NCBI GenBank assembly: GCA_036568605.1
Contig: DATCSE010000476.1
Location: 1-27,466, forward strand
Reading direction: 5' to 3'
From: DATCSE01 sp036568605
GTDB lineage: Bacteria > Pseudomonadota > Gammaproteobacteria > Burkholderiales > Burkholderiaceae_C
DNA length: 27,466 nt
A program made the translations under genes and the position numbers. The notes under the pieces are model-generated. The model ran no database searches. It was given only the letters and a program-made list of their open reading frames with translations, and was not told the origin of the DNA. This document shows positions 8,025 through 16,600 of this stretch, piece by piece. Within the stretch, counting starts at the first letter, position 1; each line of letters begins with the position of its first letter.

Positions 8025-9491
8025 TCAGGGCGCACTGAAGCGAACGATGCTTTCGCGCGTCAGCACGTACAGCGCGCCGTCGCTGCCGGCCAGCATGTCG
8101 ACCGGAAAACCGGACACGCTGCCGAACGCGTAGGCCGCGCCGTTGGCCGCGTCGTAGCGCGCCACGAACTTCGCGAGAAAGTCGGCGAAGTAGTAGCTGT
8201 CGCGATAGGCCGCCGGGAACGCGCCCGTGGTCGGGTAGAACGTGCCGCCGGCGATCGCTCCGCCGGTGAAGAAGCCGCCTGGGCCCGAGCCGGCCGGCGA
8301 CGCTGCGGTGTGCTTGTAGGCGAACAGCGGCGCGGTCACGCCGCCCGCGCTGGTCGGCCCTTCGGTCGCGGGCCATCCGTAGTCCGCGCCGGCTGCGCCG
8401 AGGTCGATCTCCTCCCACGTGCTCGCGCCGACGTCGTTGATGTGGATGCGCCCGGTGCCCGGCTGCACCGCGAAACTGAACGGGTTGCGCAGCCCGCGCG
8501 CCCAGATCGCGCGGTTCAGCCCCGAGGTGCTCGCATAGAACGGGTTGTCGGTCGGGATCGTGCCATCGTCGTTGAAGCGCAGCAGCTTGCCGAGCACGGT
8601 TGTCAGCAGCGGCGCATTGGCACCGTTCGCGTTCTCGCCGACACCGACGTAGAGCTTGCCGTCCAGGCCGAAGTGCATGCCGCCGCCGTTGTGGTTGGTC
8701 GCGCTCGACAGCGCCGGCAGATCGGCGATGCGCAGCTCGCTGCCGCTGCTCGCGACATCCGGGTTTGCCGGGCTGGCCGTGTAGCGGCTGATCCGGTTGT
8801 GCGTGCCGCTCTCCGTGGTCGTGTGGTAGACGTAGACATAGCCGTTGTTCGCGAAGTCCGGATGCAGCGTGACGCCGATCAGCCCGCGCTCGCCGCTCGA
8901 ATCGACCGTGAGCGTGATGAACGGCGTCGCCAGCAGCACCCCGTTCTTCACCACGCGCAGCGTCCCGCCCTGCTCCGCCACGAAGAAGCGGCCATCGGGC
9001 GCCTGTGCGATCGCAGTCGCCTTGCTCAAGCCGGTGACCCAGCCTTCGTCTCGCGTGAAGCCGGCCGGCGCCGCGCGGCTGCCGCCGAACTGCACGGTCG
9101 CGGACGACCATGCCGAGACGTTGCCGTCCGCATCGCGGGCCCGCACTCGCACGACATGCTGTCCCGAGGCATAGGCGGTCGAATCGAGGCTGACCGAATA
9201 CGGCGATGCGCCGGTTTGCGTGGACCCGACCTGCGCGCCGTCGACTTGAAATTCGACGCCGGTGATACCGACATCGTCGCTGGCCGTGGCGGTCAGCGCG
9301 AGCGTGCCGGTCAGGCTGGTCGCGAGATCGGCCGGCGCCGTCAATGTCGCGGTTGGCGACTGCGAGCTACTGCCCATGCCACCGACGCCTCCCCCACCGG
9401 CGCCGCCACCGCAGGCGGCGAGCAGCACCGTCAACGCGACAACGGCGCCCCTGCGCACGTAGCACCTCGTGTAGCCCCTGAGGATCTGCAT
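8025..9491 (-). CDS. PQQ-dependent sugar dehydrogenase-like lipoprotein with an Ig-like domain
   Basis: A 488-residue lipoprotein. The start at 9491 is chosen over an upstream in-frame ATG (9581) because AAGGAG lies nine bases before it and the protein then begins with a lipoprotein signal: VVALTVLLAAC, lipidated Cys at C27. A Gly/Ser linker and a bacterial Ig-like domain (about 50-135: ATASDDVGITGVEFQVDG, HVVRVRARDADGN) precede a six-bladed glucose/sorbosone dehydrogenase-type propeller (about 150-488). Its markers are GLIGVTLHPDF, NHNGGGMHFG (H267 is the probable catalytic His), LDGKLYVGVGE, WARGLRNPF and ADYGWPATEG. Members oxidise aldose sugars with PQQ in the periplasm, but many relatives have unknown substrates. 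No PQQ biosynthesis genes are in the window. It lies 58 bp after sbcB on the same strand. Confidence 0.88.
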   Translation of the reverse strand: MQILRGYTRCYVRRGAVVALTVLLAACGGGAGGGGVGGMGSSSQSPTATLTAPADLATSLTGTLALTATASDDVGITGVEFQVDGAQVGSTQTGASPYSVSLDSTAYASGQHVVRVRARDADGNVSAWSSATVQFGGSRAAPAGFTRDEGWVTGLSKATAIAQAPDGRFFVAEQGGTLRVVKNGVLLATPFITLTVDSSGERGLIGVTLHPDFANNGYVYVYHTTTESGTHNRISRYTASPANPDVASSGSELRIADLPALSSATNHNGGGMHFGLDGKLYVGVGENANGANAPLLTTVLGKLLRFNDDGTIPTDNPFYASTSGLNRAIWARGLRNPFSFAVQPGTGRIHINDVGASTWEEIDLGAAGADYGWPATEGPTSAGGVTAPLFAYKHTAASPAGSGPGGFFTGGAIAGGTFYPTTGAFPAAYRDSYYFADFLAKFVARYDAANGAAYAFGSVSGFPVDMLAGSDGALYVLTRESIVRFSAP

Positions 9492-9549
9492 CGCGACCGC
9501 TCCTTGTCGGTTGACTCCTGCGGTCGACGCCGTGCCATCGGTCAGTCCG

Positions 9550-11013
9550 TCAGTCGTTCTCCGGCGCGATCTCCGTCGCATAGTCGACCAGTGCGCCCAG
9601 GATATCGTGAGCGCGCTGATCCGCGCTGTCCTGCATGGTTTCTTCGAGTAAGTCGATGCGCTCGAAGAACGCCTGCAGCGTCAGCGCGCCGCCGGCCCCG
9701 TCGTGCAGGCGATGCGCACAGTGCTCGTGCCACTGGCGCTGCTCGACCTCGCTCAGCGTCGCCGGGAAATTGCGCGCGCGGTAGCGGAACAGCAGCTCGG
9801 CCAGCCGCGGGTCGCTGAACGCCGGCCGCTTGGCCGCGAGCTGCTCGGGCGACAGCGTGCGCAGCCGCTGCAGCGTGCGGCGGTCGTCGTCGCCGATGAA
9901 GCCGCCGTACAGGTCCTCGTCGACATCGACCGCGGCTTCGCCGTTGCGCGCCGGTCGCTCATACACCGCGGGCCAGATGCCCGCGAGCAGATGCGCCTTC
10001 GCGGCCGCGAGCTCGGCATGGCGCAGGCCTTGCGCGATGTCGATGCCGAAGCGCGTCGCGGTCTCGGCGTTCAGCGTCTTCAGGTTCGCGATCACGACCG
10101 GCGACTTGTTCAGATGCAGCGTCTTGATCGGCAGCCGCGTCACGCCTTCGGCCAGCTCCTCGGCACGCGTGAACAGCCGCAGGCGGATCGCTTCGGCATC
10201 GAGCTCGAACAGCTCGGTCGGGTCGCTCGCCAGGTCCCAGACGATCACCTCGTTGCGGTTGCTCGGGTGCGGCGCGAGCGGCCACACGAGCGCGAGGCAG
10301 CCGCGCTCGATCGGGTACATGCCCGAGACGTGCAGGAACGGCAGGCCCTGATTCTGCGCGAGCGCCATCTCGGCGACGACCGCGTCGCGCTTGCGCAGCT
10401 TCAGGCAGAAGTCCCACAGGCGCGGCTGGCGCGTCTTGATCAGCCGCGCGATGGCGATCGTCGCGCGCACGTCGGCCAGTGCGTCGTGCGCATCAGCGTG
10501 CGCGATGCCGTTCGCGCGGGTCAGGTCCTCGAGCTTGAACGACGGGCGGCCGTCCGGGTGCTTAGGCCAGGCAATGCCGTCGGGGCGCAGCGCCCAGGTG
10601 ACGCGCACCACGTCGAGCAGGTCCCAGCGGCCGCAATCGTTCTGCCACTCGCGCGCATACGGGTCCATCAGGCACCGCCAGAACAGGTGGCGCGTGACCT
10701 CGTCGTCGAAGCGGATCGAGTTGTAGCCCACGCCTATCGTGCCGGGCCGCGCCAGCTCGCGCTCGATCGTGTCGGCGAACGCGTGCTCGGGCATCCCCTG
10801 CGCGAGGCAGGTCTGCGGCAGGATGCCGGTCAGCAGGCACGACTCCGGGTCGGGCAGGTAGTCGGGCGCCGGCCGGCAGTAGTGCATCAGCGGCTCGCCG
10901 ATCTCGTTCAGGTCGGCATCGGTGCGGATGCCGGCGAACTGCGCGGGCCGGTCGCGGCGCGGGACGCGGCCGAAGGTCTCATAGTCGTGCCAAAAGAAAC
11001 TGAGGTCGGGCAT
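9550..11013 (-). CDS. sbcB: Exodeoxyribonuclease I
   Basis: A 3'-to-5' single-strand DNA exonuclease of the DEDDh family, acting in recombination and mismatch repair. The 487-residue length fits (E. coli 475). The DEDDh residues are all visible: D10 and E12 in WHDYETFGR, D103 in RFDDEV, and H176 and D181 in HDALADVRA, each offset by five from the E. coli numbering I recall. The middle contains HVSGMYP and WDLASDPTELFELD; the C-terminal part has LNKSPVV and DPRLAELLFRYRARNFP, typical of ExoI. It is divergent from serC, with 92 bp between the starts. The sugar dehydrogenase gene follows 58 bp downstream and has its own strong ribosome-binding site. Confidence 0.95.
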   Translation of the reverse strand: MPDLSFFWHDYETFGRVPRRDRPAQFAGIRTDADLNEIGEPLMHYCRPAPDYLPDPESCLLTGILPQTCLAQGMPEHAFADTIERELARPGTIGVGYNSIRFDDEVTRHLFWRCLMDPYAREWQNDCGRWDLLDVVRVTWALRPDGIAWPKHPDGRPSFKLEDLTRANGIAHADAHDALADVRATIAIARLIKTRQPRLWDFCLKLRKRDAVVAEMALAQNQGLPFLHVSGMYPIERGCLALVWPLAPHPSNRNEVIVWDLASDPTELFELDAEAIRLRLFTRAEELAEGVTRLPIKTLHLNKSPVVIANLKTLNAETATRFGIDIAQGLRHAELAAAKAHLLAGIWPAVYERPARNGEAAVDVDEDLYGGFIGDDDRRTLQRLRTLSPEQLAAKRPAFSDPRLAELLFRYRARNFPATLSEVEQRQWHEHCAHRLHDGAGGALTLQAFFERIDLLEETMQDSADQRAHDILGALVDYATEIAPEND

Positions 11014-11105
11014 CGGCGGAATCTACCAGTACGGGCACCGTGCTGCGTCGCGCGGCCTTCGGCTATGCTGGCACGCTCTTTCACTCCCCCATCCGAGATT
11101 CACCC

Positions 11106-12188
11106 ATGACCCGCGTCTACAACTTCAGCGCCGGCCCTGCCGTCCTGCCCGAGTCCGTCCTGCGCCAGGCCGCGGACGAAATGCTCGACTGGCATGGCAC
11201 GGGCATGTCGGTGATGGAGATGAGCCACCGCGGCAAGGAGTTCATCTCGATTCACGCGGAGGCCGAGGCGCTCTTGCGCGAGCTGCTCGCGGTGCCGACG
11301 AATTACAAGGTGCTGTTCATGCAGGGCGGCGCGATCGGCGAGAACGCGATCGTGCCGATGAACATGCTGCGCGGCAAAACGTCGGCCGACTACATCAACA
11401 CCGGCGAGTGGTCGAAGAAGTCGATCAAGGAAGCGAAGAAGTACGCGAAGGTCAACGTCGCGGCCAGTTCCGAGGAGACGAAGTTCGACCGCATCCCCCC
11501 GCGCGAGACCTGGCAGCTCGACCCGAACGCGGCGTACGTGCACATCTGCGCGAACGAGACCATCGGCGGGATCGAGTACCACACGATCCCCGACACCGGC
11601 GACGTGCCGCTGATCGCCGACGTCTCGTCGGACATCCTCAGCAAGCCGCTGGACGTCTCGAAGTTCGGGCTGCTGTACGGCGGCGCGCAGAAGAACATCG
11701 GCCCGGCCGGACTGACCATCGTGATCGTGCGCGACGACCTGCTGGGCGGCGCGCTGCCGATCACGCCGTCGGCGTTCAACTACACCGAGCAGGCCGAGAA
11801 CGACTCGATGCTGAACACGCCGCCGACCTACGCGATCTACATCGCCGGGCTGGTGTTCAAGTGGATCAAGGAGCAAGGTGGCCTGGCCGCGATGGCCGCG
11901 CACAACCGCGCGAAGGCCGCGGTGCTGTACAAGTTCCTCGACGACAGCGACTTCTACGTCAGCCCGATCGTGCCGCAGGACCGCTCGCTGATGAACGCCC
12001 CGTTCAAGCTGCGCGACGAATCGCTGGATGCGGCATTCCTCAAGGGCGCCGAGGAGCGCGGCATGGTGCAGCTGAAGGGCCACCGCTCGGTCGGCGGCAT
12101 GCGCGCGTCGATGTACAACGCGATGCCGGTCGAAGGCGTGCGCGCGCTGGTCGCCTACATGAAAGAGTTCGAATCGCGCCATGGGTGA
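11106..12188 (+). CDS. serC: Phosphoserine aminotransferase
   Basis: A class V PLP aminotransferase converting 3-phosphohydroxypyruvate and glutamate to phosphoserine, also acting in pyridoxal phosphate synthesis. The start at 11106 (MTRVYNFSAGPAVLP) matches the conserved SerC N-terminus and gives 360 residues (E. coli 362). The earlier in-frame start at 11040 would add non-conserved residues. Key sequences are MSHRGKEF, LFMQGGA, NTGEWSKK, the PLP lysine K196 in YGGAQKNIGPAG, NTPPTYAIY and the C-terminal KGHRSVGGMRASMYNAMP. A weak -10-like TATGCT lies at 11064-11069. The last codons overlap the first codons of serA, so the two enzymes of adjacent serine-pathway steps are translationally coupled. 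Confidence 0.97.
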   Translation: MTRVYNFSAGPAVLPESVLRQAADEMLDWHGTGMSVMEMSHRGKEFISIHAEAEALLRELLAVPTNYKVLFMQGGAIGENAIVPMNMLRGKTSADYINTGEWSKKSIKEAKKYAKVNVAASSEETKFDRIPPRETWQLDPNAAYVHICANETIGGIEYHTIPDTGDVPLIADVSSDILSKPLDVSKFGLLYGGAQKNIGPAGLTIVIVRDDLLGGALPITPSAFNYTEQAENDSMLNTPPTYAIYIAGLVFKWIKEQGGLAAMAAHNRAKAAVLYKFLDDSDFYVSPIVPQDRSLMNAPFKLRDESLDAAFLKGAEERGMVQLKGHRSVGGMRASMYNAMPVEGVRALVAYMKEFESRHG

Positions 12189-13485
12189 TGGGGCACCCGG
12201 CAGCGGGGTACCCCTGCCACCCGCCGAGCGGGTCGCCGGCCGCCTTGGGAGCGGCCCGGCGGCGGCCGGCGGGGCCGCCGGCGGGCAGCGCTTCCGGGTT
12301 CTGGTGCTGAACCAGATCTCGCCGAAAGGGTTGAAGCGCCTGCCCGCCGAGCGCTACGAGACGTCCAAGGACGGTCATCACACTCATCACGCCACGCCGG
12401 GCGAGCCCGATGCGATCCTCGTGCGCTCGGCCGACCTGCATTCGATGCAGATTCCAGCCAGCGTCAAGGCGATCGCGCGCGCCGGCGCCGGCGTCAACAA
12501 CATCCCGGTCACCGCGATGAACGCGCGCGGCGTGCCGGTGTTCAACGCACCGGGCGCGAACGCCAACGCGGTCAAGGAGCTGGTGCTCGCCGGCATGCTG
12601 CTGGCCGCGCGCAACCTGCCCGATGCGCTGCGTTTCGTCGGCGGGCTGGACCCGAAGGCGCCGGGCATGGACAAGACCGTCGAGGACGGCAAGAAGGCCT
12701 TCGCCGGCTTCGAGCTCGCCGGTCACAGCCTGGGCGTGATCGGCCTCGGCAAGGTCGGCTGCCTGGTCGCCGACGCGGCGATCAAGCTCGGCATGGACGT
12801 GCTGGGTTACGACCCGCACATCACGGTCGACGCCGCGTGGAGTCTGCCGTCGCAGGTCAAGAAGGCCGGCAGCGTCAACGAGGCGCTGAAGGCCTGCGAC
12901 TTCGTCACGCTGCACGTGCCGCTGGTCGACGCGACGCGCGACATGGTCAACGGCGACAACATCGTGCTGATGCGCGACGGCGCGGTGCTGATGAACTTCT
13001 CGCGCGAAGGCGTGGTCTCCGAGGCCGCGGTGCTGCACGCGCTGAACGGCGGCAAGCTCGGCTGGTACGCCTGCGACTTCCCGAGCCCGGCCAGCCACGG
13101 GCACCCGCGCGTGATCGCGCTGCCGCACCTGGGCGCGTCGACGCGCGAAGCCGAGGAGAACTGCGCGGTGATGGTGGTCGACCAGCTGCGCGCCTTCCTC
13201 GAGCACGGCGATGTGGTCAACGCCGTCAACTTCCCCGAGGTGACGATGGCGCGCGAATCGGCCTACCGGGTCGCGATCGCGAATGCGAACGTGCCCAACA
13301 TGCTCGGGCAGATCTCGACCGCGATGGCGAATGCCGGGTTGAACATTCACAACATGGTCAACAAGTCGCGGGGGGATATGGCGTACACGCTCGTCGACGT
13401 GGACAGCCCGGTGGCGACGCAAGTGTTGGATGCGATACGAGCGATCGAGGGCGTGCTGTCGGTGCGGTACTTGCCGCAGCCCTAA
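12181..13485 (+). CDS. serA: D-3-phosphoglycerate dehydrogenase, short ACT-containing type, with an unusual N-terminal extension
   Basis: Catalyses the first step of serine synthesis, oxidising 3-phosphoglycerate with NAD+. Family homology begins only at about residue 38 (FRVLVLNQISPKGLKRLP). The first 37 residues (rich in Gly, Ala, Pro) come from a hairpin-filled GC stretch. The ATG at 12181, overlapping the serC stop by 8 bp, is the only good in-frame start I found; GTG at 12304 would cut into the first beta strand. Features are AGAGVNNIP, the Rossmann motif IGLGKVG, R275 in NFSREGVV, H316 in LPHLGASTREAEEN, and a C-terminal ACT domain (about 358-434). Segment DFPSPASHG has no glutamate where long-type enzymes carry the catalytic Glu in FPxEP, as I recall for other Burkholderiales short SerA. 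Confidence 0.93.
   Translation: MGDGAPGSGVPLPPAERVAGRLGSGPAAAGGAAGGQRFRVLVLNQISPKGLKRLPAERYETSKDGHHTHHATPGEPDAILVRSADLHSMQIPASVKAIARAGAGVNNIPVTAMNARGVPVFNAPGANANAVKELVLAGMLLAARNLPDALRFVGGLDPKAPGMDKTVEDGKKAFAGFELAGHSLGVIGLGKVGCLVADAAIKLGMDVLGYDPHITVDAAWSLPSQVKKAGSVNEALKACDFVTLHVPLVDATRDMVNGDNIVLMRDGAVLMNFSREGVVSEAAVLHALNGGKLGWYACDFPSPASHGHPRVIALPHLGASTREAEENCAVMVVDQLRAFLEHGDVVNAVNFPEVTMARESAYRVAIANANVPNMLGQISTAMANAGLNIHNMVNKSRGDMAYTLVDVDSPVATQVLDAIRAIEGVLSVRYLPQP
12190..12288. repeat. Hairpin-rich GC element between serC and the conserved part of serA
   Basis: About 100 bp containing three perfect dyads: GGGGTACCCC (12205-12214), ACCCGC-CGA-GCGGGT (12219-12233), and CGGCGGCC-N5-GGCCGCCG (12260-12280). 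It resembles the intergenic hairpin clusters of Burkholderiales, such as the one after acnA here, yet it is read in frame as the start of serA. It may originally have been the serC-serA spacer or a REP-like insertion. Confidence 0.6.
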
Positions 13486-13680
13486 CGCCACTCATAACGC
13501 CTCTTATCTCAACGCCAGAGCGGGCGCTACTGTCAGCTCTTACAGGGGCGGTCCGCCTGCAACACTCGCCACGGGCAGGCTGGACACGTCCTGCTGCATT
13601 TCTGGTAGAAACATCACCGATTGTTTCCTGCACTCTGTCCGAGCGTCATGTTCGGACGCACCGCTGCACGAAGGAGCCGG

Positions 13681-16600
13681 GTGACCCAGATCGACGTGGG
13701 GAACGTGAGCAGGGCTCGCCGCAGGCGCGGGAGATGGCAGCGCGCGTTGCTGCTGGTGGCCGGCGTGTGGACGCTGGCGGTCGCGCTGACGGCGTGGTGG
13801 CTGGTCGAGAGCCGCCTGCATGAGTACCGGGAGCAATCGCTCTCGACCTCGACGGTGCGACTGAACGCGATCAAGGACACGCTCGCGATCACGCTGCGCC
13901 AGCTCAGCGCGCTGCCGCTGAACCTGGCGCACCGCAACGCGGTGCTCGCGTTCTTCGATGCGACCGACAAGAACACGCGCGACGCGGCCAAGCGCGACGT
14001 CGACCGCGAGCTGGACCGCACCGCGGCCGACTTCGGCCTGCCGCTGGCGCTGCTGCTGAACCGCGACGGCCTGATCGCCGCGACCACCGGCCCGGGGCGC
14101 AACGCACCGCCGAACCTGGGCAACAACCTGTCGCACCGCGAGTACTTCGTCGAGGCGCTCGCGAAAGGCCGCGCGATGCAGTTCCTGCTCGGCCGTGCGA
14201 CGCGTCAACCGGGGCTGTACTTCGCGAACCGGATCGAGCGCGACGGCACCGCGGTCGGCGTCGCGGTCATCAAGCAGGACGCCGAGACGCTGAACCGCCT
14301 GCTGAAGGATCCCGACGGCAGCCGCATCTTCGTCAGCGATTCGAATGGCGTCGTCGTGCTCGGCGGCCACGCCGACATGCTGCTGATGCGCCTGCCCGGC
14401 GCGCCGTCGCGAGCGGAGGCCCTGTACACCGAGCTGTACCAGCGCGTTCCGGCAGCGCTGCCCTGGCAGACCTCGCGCATCAGCCTGAGCGGCGGCCGCA
14501 GCCAGCTGGTGACGACGATAGACGGAATGCGCCACCTGACGATCTCGTCGCCGCTGGGCGAGACGCCGCTGACGGTCTGGGTCGCCGACCCGCTCGACGA
14601 AGAGCCGCAGATCGCCCGCAGCATCGTGATCGGCGCCGTCGGCATCTGGGCCGCCGGTGCGCTGTTGATCTGGGTGAGCTGGCGCCGCCTGCAGGCGCTG
14701 GACGACGCGCTGCGAGCGCGTCGCGAGATCTTCGAGCTGACGCAGGCGCTGCCGCTGACGGTGTTCCGCTACCACCAGCCGATCCGGGGACCGGCGCGCT
14801 TCAGCTTCATCGGGCGCGGCGCCGAGGAGCTGTTCGGCGTCGGGCCCGGCACACTGCAGCGCGACCCGCAGCTGCCCTGGCGGCTCGCCGGCACCGGAGA
14901 CCATCCGCCGACCCGCCCGCTGGAGTTCCTCGTGCGGCGCGGCCCCGCTGCGGGCCGCAACGACGGTGCCGCCGGCGACGATGACGACAGCAGCAGCATC
15001 TGGCTGCTGGCCGACAGCACGCTGACCTTGGAGCCCGACGGCGGCTCGACCTACAACGGCTACTGGCTCGACGTGTCGCTGCGCCGCGAGACCGAGGCGC
15101 GCTTCGCCGCGGTGTTCGAGCACGCGCCGGCCGGCTACGTGTTCTTCGATGCGCCGCACGGCATCAACCATGCCAACGCGGCGTGCCTGCGCCTGTTCGG
15201 CACCCACGATCCGCACCAGCTGCTCGGCCGGCACCTGTGGCTGCCCGGGCTGTCGCCGGAGCGGCAGCCCGACGGCGAGCGCAGTCTCGACCGTGCGCTC
15301 GCGGAGCTGCGCAAGCACCGGCAGAGCGGGCACCGCGCGCATTCGTTCGAATGGCGCTTTCAGCGCTTCGACGGCTCGAGCTTCGATGCCGACATCGGCG
15401 TGATCGCGCTCGAGTGGGAAGGCACGCCGCGGTTCTGCGCGGTGATCCAGGACATCACCGCGCGCAACCAGGCCGCCGCCGCGATGCGCCAGGCACGCGA
15501 AGCGGCCGAGACGGCGAGCCGGACCAAGTCCACCTTCCTCGCCAACATGTCGCACGAGCTGCGCACGCCGATGAACGCGATCATCGGCATGACCCATCTC
15601 GCGCTCGAGGACGGCCTGCCCGAGAAGCAGCGGGACTACATCGAGAAGGCGCACAGCTCGGCCCGCAACCTGCTGCAGATCCTCAACGACATCCTCGACG
15701 TCTCGAAGATCGAGGCCGGCCAGATGATGCTCGAGCGCATCGACTTCGAGCTCGAGTCGGTGGTCGCCGAGATGGCCGACGTGCTGGGCCTGAAGGCCGA
15801 CGAAAAAGGCCTGGAGCTGCTGTTCAGCGCCTCGCCGGACCTGCCCACACGCCTGGTCGGCGATCCGTCGCGGTTGCGCCAGGTGCTTGTGAACCTGGGC
15901 GGCAATGCGATCAAGTTCACCGACCGCGGCGAGGTCGTGATCGAGATGGGCATCGAATCGGAGAGCGACGAGCACGTCGTGCTGCATGCCTGCGTGCGCG
16001 ACACCGGCGTCGGCCTGAGCGAAGACGAGATCGGGCGGCTGTTCCAGCCGTTCATCCAGGCCGACAGCTCGACCACGCGGCGTTTCGGCGGCACCGGGCT
16101 CGGGCTCGTGATCAGCAAGCAGCTGGTCGAACGCATGGGCGGCAGGCTTTGGGTCGAAAGCACGCCGGGCCAGGGCTCGGCGTTCCATTTCAGCGCGCGC
16201 TTCGGCCGCAGCATGCCGCGTGCGCCGGCTCGGGTCTGGATGGCGCACGAGCTGCGCGGCACGCATGCGCTGCTGGTCGACGACAACGCCGCCGCGCTGG
16301 ACGTGCTGGGCCGCATGCTCGAGGCGCTGGGCGTCGCGGTCGACAAGGCCGAGAGCGGCGAGCAGGCGCTGGCGCTGGTCGACGCCGCACCGCAGCGCTA
16401 CGACTGGTTCCTGCTCGACTGGAAGATGCCGGAGATGGACGGCGTGGCCTGCGCGAAGCGCATCATCGAACGCCACCCGACGCTGCGCCCGTGCATCCTG
16501 CTGGTCACCGCGTTCGCACGCGACGATGCGCTGCGCGCCGCCGGCCGACTGCCGCTGGCCGGCGTGCTGCACAAGCCGGTCACGCCGTCCGGCCTGCACG

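Noticed and set aside
9492..9581. Upstream in-frame start for the sugar dehydrogenase
   Set aside because: It would bury the lipoprotein signal behind 30 Arg/Thr-rich residues and overlap sbcB; AAGGAG supports the start at 9491.
13484..13516. Three AACGCC direct repeats after serA
   Set aside because: Unequal spacing (12 and 15 bp) and short; no promoter or regulator association could be shown.
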